A DNA stretch of 64,000 bases from Clostridia bacterium (GCA_017549335.1 JAFYVB010000036.1:26732-90731); one strand, 5' to 3'. Shown: positions 24,998 through 34,230, counted from the first letter of the stretch. The notes: generated from the sequence alone by a model not told the origin. Made by a program: numbers and translations.

Positions 24998-25947
24998 GGA
25001 AGCTTCACGGGTACGGGAACGCTTGAAAGAAGGGACAGAAGGATCTGCTGCGGAGAATGTCCCTTCATGCGTGCCTCGGGAGAAAGAATCAGACGGTGGG
25101 AAAGCACGGGTAGCGCCATGCGCTTGACGTCATCGGGAAGGATATAATCCCGGCCTGCCAGTACGGCGCAGGCCTGGGCGGCACGGATCAGCGCGATGGC
25201 GCCGCGGGGCGATACGCCCAGCAGCAGCGAGGGATGATTGCGGGTATGGGCGGCGATCTGCGCCACATAGGAGCGCACTTCGCGGCTGCAGTACACCTGC
25301 CCCACCGCTTCCTGCATGGCGAGGATATCCGCCGTGCCGCATACGGGAGAAAGCGTCTGCAGGGGAGAAACCTGACCGGAATAGCGCTCCAGAACGTCCA
25401 TTTCCTCCTCAATGGAGGGATAGCCGATGGCAATGCGCAGGAAAAAACGGTCCATCTGCGCTTCGGGCAGAGGATAGGTGCCTACAAAATCCACCGGGTT
25501 TTGGGTAGCCAGCACCATAAAAGGACGGGGCAGGGGATGGGTAACGCCGTCCACAGTGACCTGTCCCTCTTCCATGACCTCCAGAAGGGAGGACTGGGTT
25601 TTGGGCGAGGTACGGTTGATCTCGTCCGCCAGTACGATCTGACTCATGACGGCGCCGGGCTTGAATTCCATTTCACCCGTCTGCAAAGAGGGCATGGTAA
25701 AACCGGTGATATCGCTGGGCATAACGTCGGGCGTAAACTGAATGCGCTTGAAGGAACAGGCCAGCGAGCGCGCCAGCGCCGCAGCCAGCGTGGTTTTGCC
25801 AACGCCCGGCACGTCTTCGATCAGCACATGGCCCTTGCACAAAAGCGCAATGAGCGCCAATTCGATGGCCTCATCCTTGCCGACGATGACCTGACGGATG
25901 TTGCGCTGCAGGGAATATACGAGAGAACGAACCTGATTTTGTTGCAT
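24994..25947 (-). CDS. MoxR-family AAA+ ATPase
   Basis: 317 residues. Walker A GVPGVGKTTLA, Walker B LADEINRTSPKTQSSLLEVM with the MoxR-typical EGQVTVDG after it, sensor 1 ATQNPVDFVGTYPLPEAQ and the C-terminal lid. Chaperone-like ATPase that works with the DUF58 partner. First gene of the operon; AAGGAGCCATT precedes ATG 25947. Confidence 0.95.
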   Translation of the reverse strand: MQQNQVRSLVYSLQRNIRQVIVGKDEAIELALIALLCKGHVLIEDVPGVGKTTLAAALARSLACSFKRIQFTPDVMPSDITGFTMPSLQTGEMEFKPGAVMSQIVLADEINRTSPKTQSSLLEVMEEGQVTVDGVTHPLPRPFMVLATQNPVDFVGTYPLPEAQMDRFFLRIAIGYPSIEEEMDVLERYSGQVSPLQTLSPVCGTADILAMQEAVGQVYCSREVRSYVAQIAAHTRNHPSLLLGVSPRGAIALIRAAQACAVLAGRDYILPDDVKRMALPVLSHRLILSPEARMKGHSPQQILLSLLSSVPVPVKLP

Positions 25948-25992
25948 AATGGCTCCTTGATCGGTGAAAAAAGTACAGTTTGTTTCGCTTAC

Positions 25993-26021
25993 AGTATACC
26001 CCGAAAGCGCGATTTTTTCAA
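25993..26021 (-). promoter_or_regulatory. promoter of the MoxR operon
   Basis: Minus strand TTGAAA (26021-26016), 17-base spacer, TATACT (25998-25993). Confidence 0.6.
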
Positions 26022-26121
26022 TGTTTCCGCCTTTTTTGCGAAATATTTACAAAGTTTTGCCCTTTCTTGCCTTTTTTTCTGCCTGATACAAAGAAAAGTA
26101 TAATTGTTTTGCGTCTTTTCT

Positions 26122-26150
26122 TTGTTATTTGGCGCAAAATATGTTATAAT
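26122..26150 (+). promoter_or_regulatory. promoter of the DUF624-like gene
   Basis: TTGTTA at 26122-26127, 17-base spacer, TATAAT at 26145-26150. Confidence 0.6.
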
Positions 26151-26183
26151 GTTTTTTGTATTATGCCCATTGGAGGTTTTACT

Positions 26184-27215
26184 ATGTTTGGACGCTTGAT
26201 GAACAGTTATTATTACGGAAAAAGCGGAAAAGGCGATTATCGCAAAGAGGATCTGCCCAAGAACCGTTGGCAGCTTTTCTGGGAAATGCTGCGCGTACGC
26301 CTGTCGGGTATCTGCCGTGTAAACCTGATGACCTGCATTTTGTGGATTCCCATGATGCTGGTGATCATGTCGTTGCTGATCAACCCCATTGTTTCCGCAA
26401 ATGATATTAGGCCTGTGGCGGATGAGGCAACGGGAAACAGCTACATTGCGCTGGTATACGATCCGGTGACCAATGAAGCGGGCGAAGTGGTTTCCGAAGG
26501 GCTGATCACTCCTCTGAGCGGTGTGATGTCCACGTTCTTCCTTTTCCTGTTTCCCTGTATTCTGATCACCGGCCCTGCGCAGGCGGGCATGGCTTATGTT
26601 ATGCGCAACTGGGCGCGTGACGAGCATGCTTTCCCCTGGTCTGATTTTAAGGATGCGGTGAAGGACAACTGGAAGCAGGCCCTGGGCATCTCCGCCATCA
26701 CCGGCCTTCTGCCATATATCGTGTATGTGGCCTACAATTTCTATTCGCAGATGCAGACAGACAAAGGCATGTTCTTTATGCTGCCCCAGATGCTGGTGAT
26801 AGTAGTGGCTGTCGTGTGGATTCTGGCGCTGGTCTTCTTCTATCCGCTGATGGTCAGCTACAGAATGTCTTTCGGTCAGCTGATTAAAAACGGCTTTGTG
26901 CTGGCGATCGGCCGTCTGCCCTTTGTTATCGCCATCCGTGCAGCAGCGCTGTTGCCCGCGATTATTGCCATTGCCGTTATGTTCCTGTCCAACTCCTGGC
27001 TGTATGCTCTGCTGGCCCTGGCTGCCTACTACATCTTCATTGGCAACGGCCTGAGCCGCTTTATCTTTGCATCCTTCACCAACGGCGTGTTTGATAAATT
27101 TATCAATTCCCACATCGAGGGCGTTCAGATCAACCGCGGTCTGGCGCAGGAAGAGGAAGATGATTTTGAGGAAGAAGAGGAAGAGGATATGCCTTCCGCC
27201 AATCTTCCCCAATAA
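26184..27215 (+). CDS. polytopic membrane protein, DUF624/YesL-like
   Basis: 343 residues, about six membrane helices. The stretch LITGPAQAGMAYVMRNWARD followed by HAFPWSDF resembles the DUF624 (YesL) signature. A soluble insert between helices one and two (about 75-110) and a strongly acidic C-terminal tail (EEEEDDFEEEEEED) are distinctive. Function unknown; YesL homologues are sometimes linked to sugar transport, but no sugar gene is near. Start at 26184 with GGAGG; the long upstream extension of the frame is AT-rich promoter DNA. Confidence 0.6.
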   Translation: MFGRLMNSYYYGKSGKGDYRKEDLPKNRWQLFWEMLRVRLSGICRVNLMTCILWIPMMLVIMSLLINPIVSANDIRPVADEATGNSYIALVYDPVTNEAGEVVSEGLITPLSGVMSTFFLFLFPCILITGPAQAGMAYVMRNWARDEHAFPWSDFKDAVKDNWKQALGISAITGLLPYIVYVAYNFYSQMQTDKGMFFMLPQMLVIVVAVVWILALVFFYPLMVSYRMSFGQLIKNGFVLAIGRLPFVIAIRAAALLPAIIAIAVMFLSNSWLYALLALAAYYIFIGNGLSRFIFASFTNGVFDKFINSHIEGVQINRGLAQEEEDDFEEEEEEDMPSANLPQ

Positions 27216-27257
27216 GAGGACGCAAACAGGCGCATACTGCTATGCGGAGGTGATAAA

Positions 27258-27422
27258 ATGCATCCGCATAGAGAGGAAATGTATTTGAAATACCGCGCCG
27301 CGCAGGAACTCGGATTGATGGATAAGCTTTTGCGTGTAGGCTGGGCCGGGCTCTCCGCCAAGGAAACGGGGCGTGTGGGCGGTATGGTCAGGCAGATGAA
27401 AAAAGCGGGAAAGGAGCCGTAA
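27258..27422 (+). CDS. short alpha/beta-type small acid-soluble spore protein
   Basis: A 54-residue frame with GCGGAGGTGATAAA before its ATG. The core KYRAAQELGLMDKLLRVGWA plus GLSAKETGRVGGMV matches the clostridial SASP variant (usual form: KYEIAQELGL...GWxGLTAKESGRIGG). The GPR cleavage-site Glu seems replaced by Arg-Ala (YRAAQE instead of YEIAQE). It is followed after one base by a methyltransferase gene. A possible sigma-G-like promoter is CAATA (27210-27214), 18 bases, CATACT (27233-27238). A spore protein by family, with DNA protection as expected role. Confidence 0.8.
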   Translation: MHPHREEMYLKYRAAQELGLMDKLLRVGWAGLSAKETGRVGGMVRQMKKAGKEP

Positions 27423-27423
27423 A

Positions 27424-28176
27424 ATGTACACAGCGTTTGCCTCGGTTTATGACCGGCTGATGGATAACGTGGATTACGATAAGTGGGCGCAGTATTATGC
27501 GCATCTGCTGGCAGTATCCGGCATAAAGCGCGGCCGCGTATGCGAATGCGCCTGCGGCACGGGCTCCCTGACGCTTCGGCTTGCAAAGCTGGGATATCAG
27601 CTGACGGGCGTTGATCTGAGTCAGGAAATGCTCTCCGTTGCGGCGGATAAAGCCAGAAAAAGCGGTGTGACGGTGCCCTTTGTCAAGCAGGATATGTGCA
27701 ACCTTACGCTCCACCGCAGACAGGATGCCATCCTTTGCACCTGCGACGGGCTGAATTATTTGTTAAAGCCCGAAAAGGTGCGTAAATTTCTGACAGCGGC
27801 TTATCGGGCGCTTATGCCGGGCGGCGTGCTGATCCTGGATATTTCAACGCCTTATAAGCTTGAAAATATTCTGGGAAACCGCACCTTGGGCTGTCAGGAT
27901 GAGGACGTCAGTTATGTCTGGCAGAACACATGGCATCCCCGCACACACACGGTGGATCTCAATTTGTCCATCTTCGTGAAAAATGAAGAGGGCAGCTACG
28001 CACGCTTTGAGGAAAAACAGACCCAGCGGGCGCATACCATGGAAGAAATGAAAAAATATCTGGAATACACCGGATTTACAGCAATACGCTTTTACGGTGA
28101 TCAAACAAAACGTGCCCCCAAAGAAAACGAAGTGCGCTGGCACATCCGTGCCGTAAAGCCAAAGGAGAAAAAATGA
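27424..28176 (+). CDS. class I SAM-dependent methyltransferase
   Basis: 250 residues. The SAM-binding motif I is VCECACGTGSLTLRLA, the acidic end of beta-2 is TGVDLSQEML, motif IV area CTCDGLNYL and the following LMPGGVLILDIST are standard. The N-terminal YTAFASVYDRLMDNVDY is frequent in a Firmicutes family of unknown substrate. The ribosome binding site lies within the end of the SASP gene (AAAGGAGCCGT). Its stop overlaps the hslO start (ATGA). The substrate cannot be inferred. Confidence 0.87.
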   Translation: MYTAFASVYDRLMDNVDYDKWAQYYAHLLAVSGIKRGRVCECACGTGSLTLRLAKLGYQLTGVDLSQEMLSVAADKARKSGVTVPFVKQDMCNLTLHRRQDAILCTCDGLNYLLKPEKVRKFLTAAYRALMPGGVLILDISTPYKLENILGNRTLGCQDEDVSYVWQNTWHPRTHTVDLNLSIFVKNEEGSYARFEEKQTQRAHTMEEMKKYLEYTGFTAIRFYGDQTKRAPKENEVRWHIRAVKPKEKK

Positions 28177-29069
28177 TCAACCATCCTTTTCAGGAACGCG
28201 ACGCCCTGCTGCGCATGACCGTATGCGGCGGTCAGGCAAGAGTTCTTTTGATGCGTACCACGCAGATGGCCCAGAAGGCGGGCGATCTGCATAATGCCTC
28301 CGACGTGGCCATCGCCGCCATGAGCCGCCTGATGACGGGCACGGCCATGCTGGGTGTGATGCTCAAGGAGGATACCGCCAATACCACCGTGATTGTGGAC
28401 GGCGGCGGCCCCGGCGGCCGCATGACCTGCGTTGCCCACGGCGGCAGTGTGAAAATCAGCATGATGAATCCCCAAATGGAGCTGCCTGCCCTTGCGGACG
28501 GCAGACCCGACGTAGCCGGCCTGATCGGCAAAAACGGTACGCTCACCGTGATCCGTGATTACGGCGTGGGCGAGCCCTACATCGGCAAGACCGAATTGAT
28601 CTCCGGCGAGCTGGGCGAGGATTTCGCAGCGTACTATACCTCCTCCGAGCAGACGCCCTCCATCGTTTCGCTGGGCGCCATCGTTCATGAGGGCATGGTG
28701 CTCTCCGCCGGCGGCGTGCTGGTGCAGGCATTGCCCGGCTGCAGCGCCAAAACGCTGGAAATGCTGGATATGCGCGCCATGCTGTTCTCCGGCATCAGCC
28801 GCGATCTGTTTGAAGATCCGCTGGATGAGCTGGCCGACCGCTGGTTCAAGGATATGGATATGGTCAAACTGGGCCGTCAGCCCTTGGAATACCGCTGCGA
28901 CTGCAGCCGTGAAAAGGCGCTCAGGATGCTCAAAACCGTGGGCCGTCAGCAGCTGCTGGAAATGCTGGAAGAGGATCACGGCGCGGAAATGACCTGCCAT
29001 TTCTGCCATACCACCCATACGTTCAATGAAGACGATCTCAAGGCGCTGCTGAGCAGCGGTATGAATTGA
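28173..29069 (+). CDS. hslO: redox-regulated chaperone Hsp33
   Basis: 298 residues. Under oxidative stress Hsp33 loses zinc, forms disulfides and becomes an ATP-independent holdase in the cytoplasm. The four zinc cysteines are present as CxC (YRCDCSREK) and CxxC (MTCHFCHTTH) near the C-terminus. N-terminal domain: GGGPGGRMTCVAHGGSVK and the GLIGKNGTLTVIRDYG stretch. Its ATG overlaps the methyltransferase stop. Confidence 0.96.
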   Translation: MINHPFQERDALLRMTVCGGQARVLLMRTTQMAQKAGDLHNASDVAIAAMSRLMTGTAMLGVMLKEDTANTTVIVDGGGPGGRMTCVAHGGSVKISMMNPQMELPALADGRPDVAGLIGKNGTLTVIRDYGVGEPYIGKTELISGELGEDFAAYYTSSEQTPSIVSLGAIVHEGMVLSAGGVLVQALPGCSAKTLEMLDMRAMLFSGISRDLFEDPLDELADRWFKDMDMVKLGRQPLEYRCDCSREKALRMLKTVGRQQLLEMLEEDHGAEMTCHFCHTTHTFNEDDLKALLSSGMN

Positions 29070-29086
29070 TGCGGCAGGAGGAATTC

Positions 29087-30673
29087 ATGCCCAATATCGT
29101 ATCGCTGGATATGCCCTCCGCCTACTGGAAGGAGAAGGCGCAGCGTGCCCGCCGTGCAGGGGATCTGGATGAGGCTGTCCGGCTGTTTCGTGCCGCGCTT
29201 CGCAAGAAGGATGACGCACCGACCCGCCGTGAGCTGGCTGAAGTATATGCCGATATGCGCTCCTATACCGTTTCCTGCCGGCTGTACCTCAAAAATCTGG
29301 CCCTTGACGCCAACGATTCCGACAGCCTGTACGGCCTTGCCCGCAATTATTCCCTGATGGGCGATGAAAACGGCATGGCAGACCTGCTGGATATGTATCT
29401 GCGCATGGCGCCCTGCGGCGAAAAGGCGGATTCTGCACGGGATATTCTGTGGCGTTTGCCCAGAGCCGAAAAGGAGAAAAAGCGCACCCGCCGTGCGCGG
29501 ACGCTGTATTATCACGCGCTGGACAGAATGCATTCCACCGATGAAGCCTACAAAACGGCAAAGAAGTCGTGGAAGCGCGGGCATTTGCCCGAAACGGCGC
29601 AGTTGCTCAGTGAATTGTATCTTCGCCGCGGAAACGCCGAAAAAGCACGGATCTATGCAGCCCATGCCGCCCAGCAAATGCCGGGAGAAGTGCCCGTGCG
29701 CCTGCTTTTGGCAAGCGCCCTGCATGTGGAAGGCATGGAGCACGCCTGCCGCAGCGCCTTGCAGGAAGCGGCAAAGCGCTGTGAGACCCATGCGCAGACC
29801 GCGCTTTTCTGCCAGCAATGCATGATGCTGGGCTGTGCGGATATCGCAGTGGAACAAATGGAAGAACGCGCTGCAAAAATGCCGGGAAGCGCCGAAACGC
29901 TGCTTTTGCTGGCGCTGTCATTGCGGGCTTTGGGCGGCGCGGAGGATCGCGTAGAGAAGCTTTTGCACACGATTGCCGCTATTGACGAAGAAGATCAGCT
30001 GGTGCGCGCCATGATTGAAGTGCCTCCGGAAGAAGGGGAAAGCGATCAGGCGCATTCCCTCCGGCTTTTGCGCTATATGAGCGAAAAGCTGCAGATCGAT
30101 GAGGCTGCCGAAAAGGACGCGGAGCTGATGCATACAGAGCTTTTGCGTCTGATGCGCGTACCGCTGCCGGGGGTCAAGGAGTTTGCCATTCGCCTGATGC
30201 TGAGGCTGGGGGATGAAGAAGCCCTGCGGCTTGCGCTGGTGGAGGATGATCTGCCCTCGCCTGTGATTTCTTCCATTCTTGCGGCGCTGAAGAAAATGGG
30301 TTCGCCCATGCCGTGTTTTGCCAAAATGGAGGGCAAGCTGTGCCTGCTTCCGCCGCGCACCCGCCCGCCCTATGACGCTGACCTTCACGGGCTGTTGCGC
30401 AGGCTTCTGTGTAAGCTCAAGGGGGAAGCTGATCTGCATCTTATGATCCGCTGCGTGCCCGAAGCATGGCGCACATTGCCCGAAAGCGCGAAAAAGCATT
30501 ATGCCCGGGAAAAGGATGACGTATGGCTCAGCGCCTTTGCGGCCTATGTGCATCTGCGGAGCGGCAGGATGGAAGAAGCGGAAAAATGGATTGATCAGAG
30601 CAAACGCCCGCTGCGTACGGGCAGAGCATATATGCAGCTTGTCAGGAGGACAAAAACCAATGAAGTGCATTGA
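29087..30673 (+). CDS. tetratricopeptide-repeat protein of unknown function
   Basis: 528 residues, soluble, helical, with TPR-like repeats in the N-terminal two thirds (for example AGDLDEAVRLFRAALRKKDD and GNAEKARIYAAHAAQQMPGE). No signal peptide or membrane helix, so cytoplasmic. The start at 29087 is set by AGGAGG seven bases upstream. It overlaps the next gene by 14 bases and runs in one unit with the two genes behind it. TPR proteins are scaffolds; no partner can be named from sequence. Confidence 0.7.
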   Translation: MPNIVSLDMPSAYWKEKAQRARRAGDLDEAVRLFRAALRKKDDAPTRRELAEVYADMRSYTVSCRLYLKNLALDANDSDSLYGLARNYSLMGDENGMADLLDMYLRMAPCGEKADSARDILWRLPRAEKEKKRTRRARTLYYHALDRMHSTDEAYKTAKKSWKRGHLPETAQLLSELYLRRGNAEKARIYAAHAAQQMPGEVPVRLLLASALHVEGMEHACRSALQEAAKRCETHAQTALFCQQCMMLGCADIAVEQMEERAAKMPGSAETLLLLALSLRALGGAEDRVEKLLHTIAAIDEEDQLVRAMIEVPPEEGESDQAHSLRLLRYMSEKLQIDEAAEKDAELMHTELLRLMRVPLPGVKEFAIRLMLRLGDEEALRLALVEDDLPSPVISSILAALKKMGSPMPCFAKMEGKLCLLPPRTRPPYDADLHGLLRRLLCKLKGEADLHLMIRCVPEAWRTLPESAKKHYAREKDDVWLSAFAAYVHLRSGRMEEAEKWIDQSKRPLRTGRAYMQLVRRTKTNEVH

Positions 30674-31589
30674 TTTTGACAAGGCATTTTCCATGTTCGC
30701 GATGAAGTGGTTCAAGGATCATGCCAAGGACTATAAGAATTACGACGCCATGGAAGCAGCCATGCCCGACGTGTATGCCGTTTTTCTGGATACGCCTGCC
30801 GATTTTCTGGCGCATCAGAAGCCCGGCGAGTATTTTGAAGCGTATGACGACGCCAAGATGCTCATTGACTGGATGGAGGACTACTTCAAGCAGCGTGTGC
30901 CCGTGCCGGATATGCTGCTCAACCGCATCGTAACGCTGGGCGAAGACGCTGAGCGCCGTTTGGTTGCCATGCTCAAAAAAGAGCGCACCCCGCAGGAAGC
31001 GCGCATGACCGCGGTATCCCTGCTGCAGGAGCTGGTCAGCACCCAGCCTATGGATCTGTACATTGAATGGCAGAAAAACCGTCAGGCCGATGACGAACTG
31101 TGCGACGCGGCGGCCGAAAGTCTGGCGCAGATGGGCACACAGGCTGTTGAGGCCATGCTCAAAGCGCTGCCCGAGTGCAATGATTTCGGCTGCGAGGCGC
31201 TGTGCGGTGTGTTGTCCTATTATCCCGATGAAAGCGGCGAAGTGCTGAAGCACCTTCTCCGTCTGATCCGCAAGGAGAATGCCAATATCGCTGTGCTGGC
31301 GGGCTATCTGGGCCGTCTCGGCGATGAAAAAGCGCTGGAAACGCTGATTGAGCTGTCCCTTGACGGCGACGTTTCCTACCTCGATTACATCGAGCTGCGC
31401 TCTGCCATTGAGACGCTGGGCGGCGATGCTCCCGAGCGTGAATTTGACGAAAGCGATCCCGAATACGAGGCGATGGCACGGCTTCAGATGCCCTTCCACA
31501 AGAACAATGCGGAAGCGGATGAAGATCCCGATTCTCCCGATGCGCCTGAAATTCCCGACGGACCTGTGGATGGAGAATATCTGCAATGA
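30660..31589 (+). CDS. helical-repeat (HEAT-like) protein of unknown function
   Basis: 309 residues, acidic and helical. The middle part shows HEAT-like helix pairs (DAAAESLAQMGTQAVEAMLK, AVLAGYLGRLGDEKALETLI). The tail is acidic and Pro-rich (EADEDPDSPDAPEIPDGPVD). No signal or membrane helix. AGGAGG lies before the ATG at 30660 inside the end of the upstream gene. Its stop overlaps the start of the next gene (ATGA), so all three genes are likely translationally coupled. Confidence 0.65.
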   Translation: MKCIDFDKAFSMFAMKWFKDHAKDYKNYDAMEAAMPDVYAVFLDTPADFLAHQKPGEYFEAYDDAKMLIDWMEDYFKQRVPVPDMLLNRIVTLGEDAERRLVAMLKKERTPQEARMTAVSLLQELVSTQPMDLYIEWQKNRQADDELCDAAAESLAQMGTQAVEAMLKALPECNDFGCEALCGVLSYYPDESGEVLKHLLRLIRKENANIAVLAGYLGRLGDEKALETLIELSLDGDVSYLDYIELRSAIETLGGDAPEREFDESDPEYEAMARLQMPFHKNNAEADEDPDSPDAPEIPDGPVDGEYLQ

Positions 31590-33481
31590 TCTGTGAACGC
31601 TGCAGAAAAGAAGCGACAAACGGCGCGCATATGTGCCCGCACTGCGGTGCGCCGCTGCGCCCTTCCAGGGGGCAGAGCGGTTCTGCCGCCATGCGTCAGG
31701 GCAGAACCTACGAGCCGACGCCGGTGTATCAGCCGCCGGTCGATCCCGAAAACGTGCTGCAGGATACGCTCAGCGGCAGCCGTTATCATGCGTCCGAAAA
31801 TCCTTCCCGTCAGCAGCGGGAACGCCGTGCGCAGCCTGCCCGATCCCAAAGCAGGCGCCATGTGTCCCGTCACGCCCGTGCCGCCGTTACGGCGAAGCAG
31901 GGCAAGAATGCCATGAACCGCAGCGTCAATACCGCTATGCTGATTGCGGTGCTGCTTTGCATCCTCATGATTGCGGCGGTGGCGCTGTTTATCGTGGCCA
32001 TCCGTACGACGCCGGGGCATATGTTCCTGATGAACGCCGTACAGGGGGATGAAGAGAAGGAAGCAAAGGTCGTTGTGATGATCGGTGAGGAAGCGGCAGC
32101 CAAAACGCTGTGGAAGATTGGCACCGATCTGATCGACCAGGGCTATATCGACCGATCCATCGAAACCTATCAGCGCGCCTATGAAATGTATCCCGATATT
32201 GACGGGCTGTATGAGTATCTGCTGATGCTGGCGGAAGCCTATGAAGCGGGCGGCAGAATGAGCGACGCTGAGGGCGTATATCATCAGCTGTATACGCAGG
32301 TGGATAAAAAGAATCCCATGGCCTATCGCTATGCCATTTCCATCATGATGGATCAGGAGCGTCTGTTTGAAGCCACTGACCTGATGAAGCTGGCTTTTGA
32401 GAATACGGGCGAAATGAGCTTTAAATCCCAGCGTGATCAGCTGGTGCCCCAGGCGCCTACCGCTTCTCTGAGCGCAGGCCAGTACAAGATCGATCAGGTC
32501 ACCGAGCTGCTCTCGCCTCAGGGATACGATATTTATTATCTGATCAACGATACCGAAAGCGAGCTGCCCGAAGGCGGCAGGCTGTATACCGATCCCATCA
32601 AAATGCCGGAAGGCACGTATAATATCCGTGCCGTGTGCGTATCAACTGCGCTGATCAGCGATGAAGTGACCATCAAGTACACGATTTCGCTGCCTTCGCC
32701 CGGTGCGCCGAAAGCCAGGCTTGCCCCCGGCGAGTATGACCGCCAGCAGCGCGTTTATCTGTACGCGGTGGATGAAAACGGCAAGCAGAGTACGCTGGAA
32801 AAAGAGAAGCTGACCGTCTATTACACCATTGACGGCACGGTGCCCAACAGCGATTCGCCCATTTATACCAATGAAGGCATCCTGCTGCCCGGCGGTCGCG
32901 TGAAGCTGCGCGCCGTATCGGTGAATGAGCACGGCAAGGTATCCAACGAGCTGCTGATGGAGTATCGCATCAACGTGAAGTTCAAGAATTTCTTCCGCGA
33001 TACGGAGGATCAGTTCAAGAACTTTACCGTGGGCAAGACCACTTATGAGCAGTTCAGGAAGACCTATGGCGCAGGCGAGGCGGAAGAGATCGCCGACAGC
33101 AATGTGATCAGCGGAAAGGCCATCAAGGTAACCTATGACTGGGGCGAAGCGCGTTTTGTCAAGGATGGCGAAGGGCTGTATTACGTCCGCACCAACGCTT
33201 CTTCCATGACGGGACCGCGCAATTCCAAAGTGGGTATGGAGCTGGATGACCTTACGGCGCTGTTCCGCGATATGGGTCAGGTGGCCAATGCAAAGGGCAA
33301 CCGCAGCCTTTACTGGGACGAGTATACCGGCGCGGGCAAGTACTGGAAGGAAACGGATGAGCTTGCCCGGGTGGAGTATACGTATCTGCGTGAGGATGGC
33401 GGCGAAACGCTGCTGACCTACCGTATTAAAAACGGAAAAGTCGTTGAGATCAGCATGATGATCTCCGGCGGCGAAGTATAA
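31586..33481 (+). CDS. zinc-ribbon, single-TM protein with TPR and chitobiase-like domains
   Basis: 631 residues. Order: N-terminal zinc ribbon (CERCRKE...MCPHCGAP, residues 3-25), basic Arg/Gln-rich linker, one membrane helix (about 114-135, TAMLIAVLLCILMIAAVALF), TPR-like repeats (about 165-270), two CHB_HEX_C-type Ig-like domains (YYLINDTESELPEGGRLYTD; YYTIDGTVPNSDSPIYTNEG) and a C-terminal region of unknown fold. With a positive zinc ribbon inside and the rest outside it could link cytoplasmic partners to the wall. Typical of proteins annotated as chitobiase/hexosaminidase C-terminal domain; no catalytic domain is present. Confidence 0.75.
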   Translation: MICERCRKEATNGAHMCPHCGAPLRPSRGQSGSAAMRQGRTYEPTPVYQPPVDPENVLQDTLSGSRYHASENPSRQQRERRAQPARSQSRRHVSRHARAAVTAKQGKNAMNRSVNTAMLIAVLLCILMIAAVALFIVAIRTTPGHMFLMNAVQGDEEKEAKVVVMIGEEAAAKTLWKIGTDLIDQGYIDRSIETYQRAYEMYPDIDGLYEYLLMLAEAYEAGGRMSDAEGVYHQLYTQVDKKNPMAYRYAISIMMDQERLFEATDLMKLAFENTGEMSFKSQRDQLVPQAPTASLSAGQYKIDQVTELLSPQGYDIYYLINDTESELPEGGRLYTDPIKMPEGTYNIRAVCVSTALISDEVTIKYTISLPSPGAPKARLAPGEYDRQQRVYLYAVDENGKQSTLEKEKLTVYYTIDGTVPNSDSPIYTNEGILLPGGRVKLRAVSVNEHGKVSNELLMEYRINVKFKNFFRDTEDQFKNFTVGKTTYEQFRKTYGAGEAEEIADSNVISGKAIKVTYDWGEARFVKDGEGLYYVRTNASSMTGPRNSKVGMELDDLTALFRDMGQVANAKGNRSLYWDEYTGAGKYWKETDELARVEYTYLREDGGETLLTYRIKNGKVVEISMMISGGEV

Positions 33482-33491
33482 TACAGAACTT

Positions 33492-33530
33492 CACGGGAAA
33501 TGCGGCAAAACGCTGCGTTTCCCGTGTTCT
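33492..33530 (+). terminator. terminator-like hairpin ending the hslO-to-31586 run
   Basis: CACGGGAAA (33492-33500) pairs with TTTCCCGTG (33518-33526), with an inner GCGGC/GCTGC pairing; followed by TTCTTTGG, a weak T-run. Confidence 0.6.
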
Positions 33531-33543
33531 TTGGGAGAGAACG

Positions 33544-34230
33544 ATGTTTTTGAATCGGCTCCTGCCGCTGCGGGATGAAAAATACGCGGCTTTTCAGAGA
33601 AAACTGCTGCCGACGGTGAAGGCTGATCTGATTCTCGGCGTGCGTACGCCCGCGCTGCGTGAACGGACAAGGGAAATAAAAAATACGCAGGAAGCTGAAA
33701 TGTTTCTTTCTGCGCTGCCCCATAAAACCTTTGAAGAAAACCAGCTGCATGCCTTTCTTATCGCCGAAATAACGAATTTTGAAGAGGCTTTGCACGCGGT
33801 GAATGCCTTTTTGCCCTATGTGGATAACTGGGCTACCTGCGACCAATTGCGCCCCAAAGCATTCAAAAAAGAAAAAGAGCGGCTGCTGAGTGCCATTAAC
33901 GTCTGGTTGTGCTCAGAGCATCCGTATACGATTCGCTTTGGCATCGAAATGCTGATGTGCCATTTTATGGATGAAGCCTTTGACACGGCGCATCTTGGAC
34001 AGGTGGCTGCGGTCACATCGCAGGCGTATTATGTAAAAATGATGACTGCGTGGTACTTTGCTACGGCGTTGACCAAACAGTACGATGCCGCGCTGCCCTA
34101 TATTGAAAACAGGCTGCTGGATCCATGGACGCACAACAAAGCCATTCAGAAGGCGCGGGAAAGCCGCTGCATTCCTCAGGAAAGAAAGGAGCATCTTGCA
34201 TCCTGCAGGGTGAGGGATATACAGATATGA
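33544..34230 (+). CDS. AlkD-like DNA alkylation repair protein
   Basis: 228 residues, all-helical ALK-repeat protein. AlkC/AlkD enzymes remove N3- and N7-alkylated bases from DNA without base flipping. Family features: KADLILGVRTPALRE near the N-terminus, NWATCDQLRPK in the middle, ERLLSAINVWLCSEHPYTIR and WYFATALTKQYDAALPYIE, then NKAIQKARESRCIPQERKE near the C-terminus. GGGAGAG lies before ATG 33544. The stop overlaps the start of the nucleotidyltransferase gene (ATGA). Confidence 0.88.
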   Translation: MFLNRLLPLRDEKYAAFQRKLLPTVKADLILGVRTPALRERTREIKNTQEAEMFLSALPHKTFEENQLHAFLIAEITNFEEALHAVNAFLPYVDNWATCDQLRPKAFKKEKERLLSAINVWLCSEHPYTIRFGIEMLMCHFMDEAFDTAHLGQVAAVTSQAYYVKMMTAWYFATALTKQYDAALPYIENRLLDPWTHNKAIQKARESRCIPQERKEHLASCRVRDIQI

